Source of the DNA: Chloroflexus sp. Y-396-1 | GTDB lineage: Bacteria > Chloroflexota > Chloroflexia > Chloroflexales > Chloroflexaceae | Direction: 5' to 3' | Length of the DNA: 64,000 bases | Assembly (NCBI RefSeq): GCF_000516515.1 | Contig: NZ_KI911784.1 | Location: 992,001-1,056,000 of the forward strand | Part shown: positions 27,206-35,564 of the stretch, one piece after another | Numbering within the stretch: position 1 is the stretch's first letter | How the letters are laid out: every line of letters begins with the position of its first letter | Made by a program: the position numbers and the translations under genes | Notes under the pieces: generated by a model | Told to the model about the DNA's origin: nothing | The model's input: the letters and a program-made list of their open reading frames with translations, nothing else | Databases searched by the model: none

Positions 27206-27981
27206 TCCAACACAGTAAACAGGTGTCGTTGCTGAGCGGCTTTTTTCTGCTCGAGTATCTACGTTCGGGTCGCTTTTTGCTCGAACTGAGCCTGGTAATT
27301 GCCTGTTTTGTCGTCTTCTTACGACCCACCGGAACGCCAATACGCGCCGATAATTTCTTCACTGTGTCGGCTCTCTTTGGGCCGGTATTAGCTGTTCTGA
27401 TCACTAGTGCCATTATTGGGCTAGGTGATCGCCCCCAAGCATACATCATCCTCGCTCACAGTATAAGTCGTGGCGTATACCTGATCAGTCTATTTTGCGC
27501 TGCCTGTGCGGCAGTGCTGATCATGTACGGCATTCTCTGCCTGTTAGTCGCACTATTCAACCCCGTGGCTGAACTCGATCTGATCAAATGGTTCTTAGCG
27601 ACATTACCACTCTCACTTAACATTGGTCTTATCTCGATCCTCACGCTTCTCCTCTCGCCACTCATTTTAGGTACTGGCTGGCGCCTTTTCGTACTGGCGT
27701 TGATCGCGCTAGCGTTATCGAGCAATGTGATTGGTGGACCGCTGCTCAATCAGATCGAAGAGATCAACCCTTTCTTGATTACTCTTTTGCGGGCAGTACA
27801 AACTCTGTTAAGTGGGCCGCTGGTACCTATCTTCTACGGGTATCAGCTCAGTATCATCGGTAACTTTGACAATGCTTCAGCCTGGGCTAACCTACTGGCT
27901 CAAGGTTCGCTGTTATTGGCCTTTCTCGGTCTGGCCTATTACGCTTTCAACCGACGTGATCTCATCTTTAGCGTATCGTAG
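27202..27981 (+). CDS. ABC-2-type transporter permease
   Basis: 259 residues with six predicted transmembrane helices and no long soluble domain, the standard size of an ABC-2 membrane subunit. Its ATG overlaps the stop codon of the ATPase gene (ATGA), so the two make one exporter. Substrate unknown. The 3' end overlaps the convergent M23 peptidase gene by 14 bases. Confidence 0.8.
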   Translation: MIQHSKQVSLLSGFFLLEYLRSGRFLLELSLVIACFVVFLRPTGTPIRADNFFTVSALFGPVLAVLITSAIIGLGDRPQAYIILAHSISRGVYLISLFCAACAAVLIMYGILCLLVALFNPVAELDLIKWFLATLPLSLNIGLISILTLLLSPLILGTGWRLFVLALIALALSSNVIGGPLLNQIEEINPFLITLLRAVQTLLSGPLVPIFYGYQLSIIGNFDNASAWANLLAQGSLLLAFLGLAYYAFNRRDLIFSVS

Positions 27982-29779
27982 GGATGGATTCGGTGAGTGG
28001 AATGAAGGCAACCGCATCGGCCCAAATCCCGCGTCGTCGATCGCCGGCTACGGTGCCGGTTGCCACGAGCGGCGATAGAGTAGGATCGAACGTGTAAATG
28101 CCTAAATCTACCCACCAGTTTCGTTCGGCCTCTAAATCTACGGTCACGATCGTTTCGCCATCACGATGGCGCACTAAAAACCTGGCTTCACGTGAGTCAT
28201 CAAAGCCATTGAGGGCAAACGGTACATAGGACAATACCCGATACTGCCCAACAGCAGGTAGTGCTGGTTGCCAGAGAGCAATGCGTGGCGCTGCAAAATC
28301 ACTGAAACGCCAAGGGCGGGTGGTGCTGCTCGTCAGGTAAGACGGAGCAAACAGAGCGCTCCCGCCATAGCCTGTATCTATCATTTGCCAATCGCCACTA
28401 TGCCGAAAACCCGGATCAGTATTATCAACAACGATAACCCCTGGTGGTGGCGGCGCACAGGGGGAAGGCATATCAACCCACAGCCAGACACTGATCTGAC
28501 CAACCGGATTATTAGCCCATGGATCGGGATCTGCACCACACCAACCGTAAGGATCAACATCGCGTCCCAGATATTGTACCTGAAAATGTAAATGAGCACC
28601 GCGGGCGCAGCCGGTATCACCAGCAATACCAATGACGGTACCGCGTTCAACAGTACGGCCAGCCGTCACATCTACGCGGGCCAGGTGCCAGTAGAGCGTG
28701 CGATAGCCATTCCCATGTTCGATAATCACTGCACCAGCCGGTGTCTGACAGCCATCATCAGAATACCCGGCGAAGACGACAAGACCAGGTGCAGCCGCCA
28801 GAACCCGCTCAGGTGGCCCCATTGCATAATCCCAACCGGTATGACCGTCATAAGCAAAAGCCCGGTCAGTTTCGGCACGCCCCCAAAATGTATGCAGTGA
28901 GCCATTAGCACGCAGAAAAGGAGCGTCGTGATCGAAAAAGGAAGTCACCGGAAAGTTACGTTCAAAAGGTCGACTGAGAAAGGGTTCGGCCGGTGGAGGC
29001 CAGTCTGTTGGTGCCAGTCGTGGATCGAGATCAAACAACCGCTGATACGTTGACGCCACTGCTGACAGCAGAGCATCGAGACGATCAGGAGTCGTCGTCG
29101 GTGCTAACGCCCGACTCAGCACATAACGACTGAGGTCAGTCGTTGGTGGTACCGCAAGGACAATACCATTGGCAAATTGCAACGGCGGGAGCTCTGTTAC
29201 ATCGAGTAGGGCATAATCGCGTAAGGCCGCTCGCAGTTCACGGGTCAACCAACGCAACTGTGCAAATAGGCCACGCCGACTCCCATTATCGCCCCGAAAT
29301 CCGGCAGCCCAGGCTAACTGCTCGCTGCCAGGCGTGGGTGTACTTAGTATACCACTTTGCAGATCCATCAGGCTTAGCAATAAACGTGGACTAATACTAT
29401 AGAGATTACTCAATGAGACCAGCACATCGGTAAACGAATGACTACGATTGCCAATAGATATCCGGGCTGTCGCCAGTGGACTGTTGCGCGCCTCTAGGAA
29501 TGTCTGAATCTCAGGGCCACTGAAGTTGTGGTCGTAGCTTAGCCGTTGTGGATCGAAAAGCGAATGCATTTCGGGTAGCGGCGTTGCCGTCGGCGTTAAG
29601 GTCGGTGTTGCGGTTGGAACAGGGGTTAATTCAGGCGTAGCAGTTATGAGTGTTGGCAGTGCGTTGATAACGGTCGGTAGAAGTGTTGGTTCCGGGGTAG
29701 GAGTTGACAACGGCGGTGGAGCCGTACAACCATATAACACGATGGCAATAACAAGTAACAGATAACTCGTATAACGCAT
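27968..29779 (-). CDS. M23-family (LytM) peptidase lipoprotein
   Basis: 603 residues from the ATG at 29779, next to a leaderless TATAAT box. The N-terminus is a lipoprotein signal with lipobox VLYGC, followed by a Thr/Pro-rich linker (about residues 25-70). The LytM zinc site is His313 and Asp317 (HTGWD) with His396 and His398 (HLHFQV); His365 lies between. The C-terminal ~150 residues (after GVIVVDNTDPGF) look like a beta-rich binding domain. It would cut peptidoglycan cross-links outside the membrane. The family is clear; the target bond is not. Confidence 0.88.
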   Translation of the reverse strand: MRYTSYLLLVIAIVLYGCTAPPPLSTPTPEPTLLPTVINALPTLITATPELTPVPTATPTLTPTATPLPEMHSLFDPQRLSYDHNFSGPEIQTFLEARNSPLATARISIGNRSHSFTDVLVSLSNLYSISPRLLLSLMDLQSGILSTPTPGSEQLAWAAGFRGDNGSRRGLFAQLRWLTRELRAALRDYALLDVTELPPLQFANGIVLAVPPTTDLSRYVLSRALAPTTTPDRLDALLSAVASTYQRLFDLDPRLAPTDWPPPAEPFLSRPFERNFPVTSFFDHDAPFLRANGSLHTFWGRAETDRAFAYDGHTGWDYAMGPPERVLAAAPGLVVFAGYSDDGCQTPAGAVIIEHGNGYRTLYWHLARVDVTAGRTVERGTVIGIAGDTGCARGAHLHFQVQYLGRDVDPYGWCGADPDPWANNPVGQISVWLWVDMPSPCAPPPPGVIVVDNTDPGFRHSGDWQMIDTGYGGSALFAPSYLTSSTTRPWRFSDFAAPRIALWQPALPAVGQYRVLSYVPFALNGFDDSREARFLVRHRDGETIVTVDLEAERNWWVDLGIYTFDPTLSPLVATGTVAGDRRRGIWADAVAFIPLTESIPTIR

Positions 29780-29785
29780 AGCAGC

Positions 29786-29791
29786 ATTATA
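29786..29791 (-). promoter_or_regulatory. -10 box for the M23 lipoprotein (leaderless)
   Basis: On the minus strand TATAAT is followed after 6 bases (GCTGCT) by the ATG at 29779, so the transcript would start at the start codon. No ribosome site exists. Confidence 0.55.
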
Positions 29792-29849
29792 CCAACAGTT
29801 GTGCAATACGTTGTAGCGGATAAGTCGGGTATATTAGATTGAGAAGGGA

Positions 29850-30545
29850 AGGGCAGGTTCCGAACTCGTCGTAGACCCCTCTTCCATAAGCGGACGAAAT
29901 TGTGTTGGACTATCCAGCGGCAAGGAAGCAACACAACGCCGGGTTTGGCCGGAGATAGCTTGACCACATCCAAACGGAGCGACTCAGCATCCGCTACCGA
30001 CTGGTCGCCTGTATAGCTCTGGTCAACAACAGCAATTGCCACTGACCCTCTAGTTGCCTCCTGAATTGGTGCAGCCAGGATCGCCTATGCGCACGGCATA
30101 GTCGCTGGTCGACGTGACCACGGCTGCCCGAAATGGTTCCAACGGATCGACGGCCAAATGCACTGTCGCGTCTGTGTGAAGCTGATGTCCATCGTAGCCA
30201 GCACACCCCACGTTCCCAGATTGACGGCTGTGTCCGGCTGCCCAGCATGGTCACTCGTAGTCAGGCATCTGGTCTTGGATGACACGCATCAGCATCTGCG
30301 GATTGTGAACCATCTCCTGACCACCTCTAGCCTCAGCCAGCGCTGCGCCTGCTGGGAAACCGTATGCCACAGCGCTCCTGTACACACAATGGCACGCAGG
30401 CCATTGGACACCGCGTACAGGACGTGTTCCCGTTACAGAGCATCTTCAGTCCAGCAGAGTCAGGGTGAGCGCTCCAAACGCCTACTCCTTGTTGGAAACG
30501 TCCCTCGGATAGGTTTTGCGTGTCATCGACTATGCTTTCCATACT
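29850..30545 (-). pseudogene. Decayed IS5-family transposase
   Basis: Three minus-strand frames, each broken by stops and frameshifts, read in order as an IS5/ISL2-type transposase. Around 30420-30296: LYAVSNGLRA...LWHTVSQQAQRWLRL, the N-terminal helix region. Around 30240-30065: AGYDGHQLHTDATVHLAVDPL, the GYDG-KK-KGRKRH-AVDT block with the first catalytic Asp. Around 30042-29850: VDQSYTGDQ and KLSPAKPGVVLLPCRWIVQ, the DGGY-G and VLPRRWVVERTFAW blocks. At least two frameshifts separate them. The element ends were not located. The rest of 29807-30894 shows no intact gene. Confidence 0.7.
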
Positions 30546-30894
30546 CAGGCTAAAAGTGCATATAGAAGGGGCAACCGAGCTGCCCCTCTCATGTTCTGTC
30601 TGCCCTAGAGGATGTCCGGCACCGTACCGCGTCCGTTCCGCCATCGTCCCAGGTCATACCGGTGCACTATGCACCTTCCCCACCATTGCCGCATGTTTCT
30701 GCGTATCTTTTTGGCCGCTCAAACGGTTTCTTATACGGAAGCACATTTTTAGCTGACACCGGAACACGTTATGGATTGCACCCACCATCATCACCATCTT
30801 CTGCCCATCAAGGCGGCGCCGTCGCGCCTGCATCACGTCCGTCGCTGTGCTACAATACCGGCAGACCCACCTACCACACCAGGGAGGAACTGCA

Positions 30895-31872
30895 ATGACC
30901 CATCCGATTGCCACCGCACCTGCCCCGCTCCCCGAAGACGACCCCTTCCGCTACGGCTGGCGCTACGTCCGTCGCCCCGCCCCCGACGACCCCGACCATC
31001 TCGAACAGGTGCCGCTCACCCTCGAAGACGTGTTGCACCCCGAAGTGGGAGACTTCATCGTGCACAGTGACCGCCACGAAACCGACCGCATGTACCTCAC
31101 GGCGGTGCTACGCGCCCGGCTCGAACCGCACGGGCAGGCTATCGTGCTGAGTGACGTGCGGGTAGCGTGGGACGTGCCCGACCTGCGGCCGCACGGGCCG
31201 GACGTGATGGTCATTCCGGGGCTGCGTGAGCGACGGGATTGGAGCACCTTTGACGTGGCGGAGGAGGGGGTGCGACCGGCGTTGATTATTGAAATCACGT
31301 CGCCGGAGACGCGGGAGAACGACGTGGTGCGGAAGGTGGTGCACTACGCACGGGTGGGGGTGGCGCAGTACGTGATTGTGGACAACCTCGGACGGCGGGG
31401 GGAGCGGCAGCTCCGGTTGCTCGATTACCGGCTGGTGGGGGACACCTACCGGCTTCAGCCGCCCGATGCGCGGGGGTGGGTGCATCTGGAGGTTGCCGGG
31501 CTGTGGCTAGGGGTGGAGGGCGACCACGTGGTTTGCTACACCGACGACGGCACGGCGTTTGGTGACTATGCGACGGTAGTGCAGCAGGCGGCGGAAGCCG
31601 AGGCGAGAGCGCGACAGGAAGCGGCAGCGCGGGCCGAGGCGGAAGAACAGGCCCGACGCGAAGCTGAAGCCCGCGCCGAGGCGGAAGCACGGGCGCGAGC
31701 GGCGGAAGAACAAGTGCAGCGCGAAGCCGAAGCACGGGCGGAAGCCGAGGCGCGAGCGCGAGCGGCAGCGGAACAAGCACAGCGCGAAGCCGCAGCTCGT
31801 GCTGCCACAGAAGCCCGTCTACGCGAGCTAGAGGCCGAGTTACGACGGTTGCGGGGATTATCGGAATGGTGA
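30895..31872 (+). CDS. Uma2-family PD-(D/E)XK protein with coiled-coil tail
   Basis: 326 residues from the ATG preceded by AGGGAGGAA; a frame beginning at 30847 would overlap the likely -10 box TACAAT (30851-30856). Residues 40-190 match Uma2 (DUF820): Asp103 in GPDVMVIP, Glu133 in LIIEITS, Lys147 in VVRKVVHYA, then GVAQYVIVD. The family has a nuclease fold and is common in cyanobacteria and Chloroflexota, often in multiple copies. Residues ~225-315 are an Ala/Glu/Arg coiled coil made of near-repeats such as REAEARAEAEARAR. The gene is far richer in G and C than its neighbours and lies beside a dead IS, which suggests horizontal arrival. Cellular role unknown. Confidence 0.85.
   Translation: MTHPIATAPAPLPEDDPFRYGWRYVRRPAPDDPDHLEQVPLTLEDVLHPEVGDFIVHSDRHETDRMYLTAVLRARLEPHGQAIVLSDVRVAWDVPDLRPHGPDVMVIPGLRERRDWSTFDVAEEGVRPALIIEITSPETRENDVVRKVVHYARVGVAQYVIVDNLGRRGERQLRLLDYRLVGDTYRLQPPDARGWVHLEVAGLWLGVEGDHVVCYTDDGTAFGDYATVVQQAAEAEARARQEAAARAEAEEQARREAEARAEAEARARAAEEQVQREAEARAEAEARARAAAEQAQREAAARAATEARLRELEAELRRLRGLSEW
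31590..31830 (+). repeat. Degenerate coding repeats in the Uma2 coiled coil
   Basis: Degenerate tandem units built on GAAGC/GAGGCG and CGGGC codons encode the repeated RAEAEARARAAEEQ-type heptads. Such runs expand and contract easily by slippage. Confidence 0.65.
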
Positions 31873-31960
31873 ACGGATAGGATCGTTGCTACTAGCGTTA
31901 GCAGGATGATACATGACTCATCTTGACAGAATGGTATGAGGTCAGAAATACCGGAAGACA

Positions 31961-32575
31961 CTATCGATTATTATCGAAGAGCTGCTTACGCTCACCAACT
32001 AACGCCTGCCAGGCTGCTGGTGTATCAACATCGGTCACCACTGCCGGATCGTCCACGTCTAACCAAACGATCTGATCGGCGTAGCGATCTAATACAATGC
32101 GGGCACCGTGGTCGCCACTCAACTGACACAGTTCGCAGAACAGAGGAGCAGCGATGATCACGGGGTTGCCACGCTGACCATGATAGCGTGGGATTACAGC
32201 GAGTACGTCAGGTCGAGATTGATAGGCGTTGATCAGTTGCCGTATCAGTCGGGCTGTAACCAGCGGTTGATCAACCAATAATATCAGGGCGGCATCGGCA
32301 GTAGCGGGTAATGAGCGGAGGCCTGTTGCTAATGAGGTGCTTAAGCCTGCCGCAAAGTCTGGATTAGGAACAATAGTGACGGGGAGATCGCGGAGGGCCG
32401 AACGAACGGCATCTTCGGCTGCCCCAACAACAACAACTAGTCCGGAAAGGGGAACGGTGAGCGCTTCTTTGGCGACGTGTGCCACGAGCGGCTGTCCACG
32501 CCAGGAGAGAAGTTGTTTTGGTTGCCCCATACGTGCCGATTGGCCAGCAGCCAGCAAGAGACCGTAGATATTCAT
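31961..32575 (-). CDS. mocA: MobA/MocA-like molybdenum cofactor nucleotidyltransferase
   Basis: 204 residues with the full MobA-like signature: LLLAAGQSARMGQPKQLL at the N-terminus, LVDQPLV in the middle, GQRGNPVII and GDHGAR near the end. This version (no separate guanylate motif) fits MocA, which makes molybdopterin cytosine dinucleotide, but MobA or a CoxI-like role is possible. It is the last gene of a three-gene operon with selA, overlapping it by 4 bases (ATGA). A molybdopterin oxidoreductase lies 3 kb away in the divergent direction. Confidence 0.8.
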   Translation of the reverse strand: MNIYGLLLAAGQSARMGQPKQLLSWRGQPLVAHVAKEALTVPLSGLVVVVGAAEDAVRSALRDLPVTIVPNPDFAAGLSTSLATGLRSLPATADAALILLVDQPLVTARLIRQLINAYQSRPDVLAVIPRYHGQRGNPVIIAAPLFCELCQLSGDHGARIVLDRYADQIVWLDVDDPAVVTDVDTPAAWQALVGERKQLFDNNR

Positions 32576-33939
32576 CGCCAGACCTCGCGTAACACCTTGA
32601 TCAGCACCGCGTCCTCGGTAGGAAAGACACTGCGCAGATCACACAATACCTGTTCGTCCACAATCCTTGCTACAACCGGCGGATCGGCCATGCGTAGGCG
32701 GCGAGCCAGCGCAGTAGCATTTTCAGTTGCGGGCGTAAGCAAAACACCAGCACTTGGTTGGGTGACGCCCGGTAGCGAACCCCCTCCTATGGCACCGGCA
32801 CAATCAGTAGCACGGGCCGGAATACCGACTGCGTTCAGCGCAGTTGCGATGGCCTGAGCCCGTGCTTGCAGATCGATCAATGGCGTACTGATCAGCTTCC
32901 AGACTGGAATCTCTTGCAGGGCCGTCCCACGCAGATAACTATGCAGCGTCACTGCAAGACCGGCAATGGTACTCTTATCAACTCTCAAGGCTCGGGCTAG
33001 TGGATGGCGACGTAATTGCCCAATGAGATCGCGGCGTCCGACAATGATCCCGGCTTGAGGCCCACCAAGCAGTTTGTCGCCAGAAAATGTCACTAGATCG
33101 GCGCCAGCAGCAACACTCTCTTGCACCATTGGTTCAGGTGGTAGCCCAAACTGGCGCGTATCAATAAGCGTTCCACTGCCTAAATCATCGAGCAATGGTA
33201 AACCATACTGATGAGCGACGGTAGCCAATTCTGCCAGGGGTGGTTCGTGAACAAAACCGATCAGGCGGAAATTACTGGCATGGACTCGCAAGATCAGAGC
33301 GGTGCGTTCGCTGATCGCAGCCACATAATCACGAGTGTAAGTACGATTGGTGGTACCAACCTCAACCAGCACTGCTCCACTGGCGCGCAAGACATCAGGA
33401 ATACGGAACCCACCACCAATCTCTACCGCTTGCCCACGCGAGACGATAACTTCACGACCAGCAGCCAATGCAATGAGCACCAGGTACACAGCAGCAGCAT
33501 TGTTGTTGACAACCAATGCCGACTCAGCTCCTGTCAACTGCGTTAGTAGCGACTCAAGATGAACGTGGCGCGAACCTCGTTCTCCCTGAGCAAGATCATA
33601 CTCAAGATTACTATAACTGACGCCAATTGCCTGCATTGCCGCCCGTGCAGCTTCGCTCAGCGGTGCACGACCCAGGTTGGTTTGAATGATCACACCGGTA
33701 GCATTGATCAGTGGCCGCAAACTTGGGGTAAAACTGGCCTTTAAGCGCGTATGAACTGCCGCTATCAATGCCGATACTTCCGGTGGCGAATGACCAGCGC
33801 TGATCGCTGCACGCGCCTCGGCCAATACCACCCGCGCCGCATCGCGTATTAAATCGTGCGGTAGCTCCGGCCAATCGGGCTGTACAGCACGGATCAACGT
33901 ATCGACACTTGGCAACGAGCGAAATGACATCGTTCTCAC
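32572..33939 (-). CDS. selA: L-seryl-tRNA(Sec) selenium transferase
   Basis: 455 residues, the usual SelA length. The PLP lysine is Lys289 in TFSGDKLLGGPQAGIIVG, a SelA hallmark. The N-terminal block ATGVIIQTNLGRAPLS and the glycine-rich EIGGGFRIPDVL region also match. It converts seryl-tRNA(Sec) to selenocysteyl-tRNA with selenophosphate. A GTG at 33939 overlaps the upstream stop codon (GTGA); an ATG 9 bases on is also possible, with GGGGTGAG in front. No selB, selC or selD is in the window, so the rest of the selenocysteine machinery must be elsewhere if the gene works in that role. Confidence 0.88.
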   Translation of the reverse strand: MRTMSFRSLPSVDTLIRAVQPDWPELPHDLIRDAARVVLAEARAAISAGHSPPEVSALIAAVHTRLKASFTPSLRPLINATGVIIQTNLGRAPLSEAARAAMQAIGVSYSNLEYDLAQGERGSRHVHLESLLTQLTGAESALVVNNNAAAVYLVLIALAAGREVIVSRGQAVEIGGGFRIPDVLRASGAVLVEVGTTNRTYTRDYVAAISERTALILRVHASNFRLIGFVHEPPLAELATVAHQYGLPLLDDLGSGTLIDTRQFGLPPEPMVQESVAAGADLVTFSGDKLLGGPQAGIIVGRRDLIGQLRRHPLARALRVDKSTIAGLAVTLHSYLRGTALQEIPVWKLISTPLIDLQARAQAIATALNAVGIPARATDCAGAIGGGSLPGVTQPSAGVLLTPATENATALARRLRMADPPVVARIVDEQVLCDLRSVFPTEDAVLIKVLREVWR

Positions 33940-35177
33940 CCCAAACCATCGCGACTCGGCTGGGTTAGCTCGAATGCCTTGCGGAGCACTTGCTCATAGG
34001 CGGGTGTCAGTTCACGTTTGCGACGGGCCATGACGATTCGAGCCACACTGATCATTGTATCGATTCGATACTCGCGAAACACCTCACCACCCCAGGTAAA
34101 GTGAGGAACATTTTTGGGGGCACTGTGCATACCGAAGACATTGGAACCGGTACCGATCATCGTTCCACCGGTGAGATGGAGACCGATCCCTAATTTTACA
34201 TGATCGGCTAGGAAGCAGCCCAACTTGAGAATACCGGTATCAATCTGCCCAATGCCCTCGAGCATTACTCGTACTGAACCGTAATTGTTTTTTAGATCGG
34301 AATTGGTTGTCATTGCACCAATATTTACCCATTCGCCGAGCCAACTATGACCGAGGAATCCATCGTGGTGTTTGTTTGAGTAGCCGTGAATAATCGACGC
34401 CTCGACCTCACCGCCGACCCGACAAACCGGCCCGATACAGCTTTCTGCACGAATGCGGGCACTGGCAATGATCGTGCCAGGACCGATATAGGCAGGCCCC
34501 TGGATGTAACTAAATGGTTCGATATGAGCCGCTTCAACAAAGATCGGCCCATCACGGCTATCAAACACTACTGGCCCAATCAGTTGCGCTGCCGGGTCAA
34601 CGTAGACCCGCTTTCCATACGTGATGAGGTGAGGCGAGTCAGCGGAGAAGAGCGGGAGACGACGGGCCAGCAATGGTTCATCGCGAATTAACTGCTCGCC
34701 AGCCTCGGTAATAAGGTCCCATGGATATGTCAGGAGTGCTGCCGGGGGCCGTAGTTCAACTACACGCGCAAAACGTAGCAACTCATCGCGAGCAGCTTCA
34801 GCCTGCTGCTCGCGGAGATAATAGATGATTGCACTGGCAAGCGCCGGTGATACTCGTGCCCCAAGCAGTGTCTCTCCCGTGATATAAGCGGTGTTGATCG
34901 GTTCACAGGCAAGTGCAGTTAACCATTCAAGGTTGAGTGCCCGCCCGTTTACCAACAGAATGGGATCACTGCTCGCTAACAATGAGGCTAACCCGCCGGA
35001 TGGCCCGAAGTACGCCATCAGATGGGGGCGCATCAATCCGTGGGCCGGTCGGCCAAGGATCGCCATGACACGCTCACGGGTCGAGAAGGCGCCACAACGT
35101 AGTTCAAAGATCGGACGCGCCTGAACTAATGTTGCAAAGTGGCGCCAGAGTTCATCTTCAAACAGGATGACGGTCAT
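33936..35177 (-). CDS. GlmU-like sugar-1-phosphate nucleotidyl/acetyltransferase
   Basis: 413 residues from the ATG at 35177; the frame extends back to a TTG at 35219 that coincides with the likely transcription start. The opening VILFEDELWRHF...RPIFELRCGAFSTRER matches the alternative GlmU family (UDP-GlcNAc diphosphorylase/glucosamine-1-phosphate acetyltransferase-like). The second half is a left-handed beta-helix of hexapeptides (YIGPGTIIASARIRAESCIGPV). It probably makes a UDP-sugar for wall or surface glycans. A promoter TTGCGA-N16-TATGCT lies just upstream. First gene of the operon with selA and mocA. Confidence 0.75.
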   Translation of the reverse strand: MTVILFEDELWRHFATLVQARPIFELRCGAFSTRERVMAILGRPAHGLMRPHLMAYFGPSGGLASLLASSDPILLVNGRALNLEWLTALACEPINTAYITGETLLGARVSPALASAIIYYLREQQAEAARDELLRFARVVELRPPAALLTYPWDLITEAGEQLIRDEPLLARRLPLFSADSPHLITYGKRVYVDPAAQLIGPVVFDSRDGPIFVEAAHIEPFSYIQGPAYIGPGTIIASARIRAESCIGPVCRVGGEVEASIIHGYSNKHHDGFLGHSWLGEWVNIGAMTTNSDLKNNYGSVRVMLEGIGQIDTGILKLGCFLADHVKLGIGLHLTGGTMIGTGSNVFGMHSAPKNVPHFTWGGEVFREYRIDTMISVARIVMARRKRELTPAYEQVLRKAFELTQPSRDGLG

Positions 35178-35314
35178 ACTGTTTTGCGACCATTGCTCGT
35201 ATGCAGGGTTGCTGTTCAATCAAAGCATAGCACAGATTACACGCTTCGCAACTGGGGCTTACCTGAGTTCGATTGGCCTAAGTTGTCATCAATTTGTAAT
35301 CCACCGTATTCTAA

Positions 35315-35381
35315 AAGTTATCCACATTTTCGCATAAGTTATCCACATTACGACAATAGATCGTGGAGATGCTGGGGATAA
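35315..35381. promoter_or_regulatory. Cluster of DnaA boxes
   Basis: Two perfect TTATCCACA boxes (35318-35326 and 35339-35347) lie inside a repeated 14-mer AAGTTATCCACATT, exactly 21 bp apart, so they face the same side of the helix. A third, TTATCCCCA, is on the opposite strand (35373-35381), and a weaker TAATCCACC is at 35297-35305. The cluster is in a 345-bp AT-richer gap between divergent genes. It may titrate DnaA or regulate the flanking genes. Confidence 0.7.
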
Positions 35382-35564
35382 CTCATTGGTCTGCGAATGA
35401 AACACACCTTTACGTGAGTGTTACAATACCTCTCAAAGAGTCTACGTGCGAATGTTGATCGTCACTAATCCCCAAATGGATGCACACAGGGAGCTGACGA
35501 TAATACGTTTGCAATCTGCACGCATGTTCAGCCACGCCCTGGCGACCACCAGCGGAGAAGTTTT

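Noticed and set aside
30158-30553. 131-residue plus-strand frame as a gene
   Set aside because: The opposite strand carries the transposase blocks, so this frame is a shadow of the pseudogene.
35225-35300. tRNA-like GAGTTCGATTGG sequence
   Set aside because: No acceptor stem, D-arm or anticodon arm could be drawn around it.
35220-35564. Chromosomal replication origin
   Set aside because: DnaA boxes are present, but there are only two perfect ones, no dnaA/dnaN/gyrase genes nearby and no clear AT-rich unwinding element. A regulatory cluster is the safer reading.
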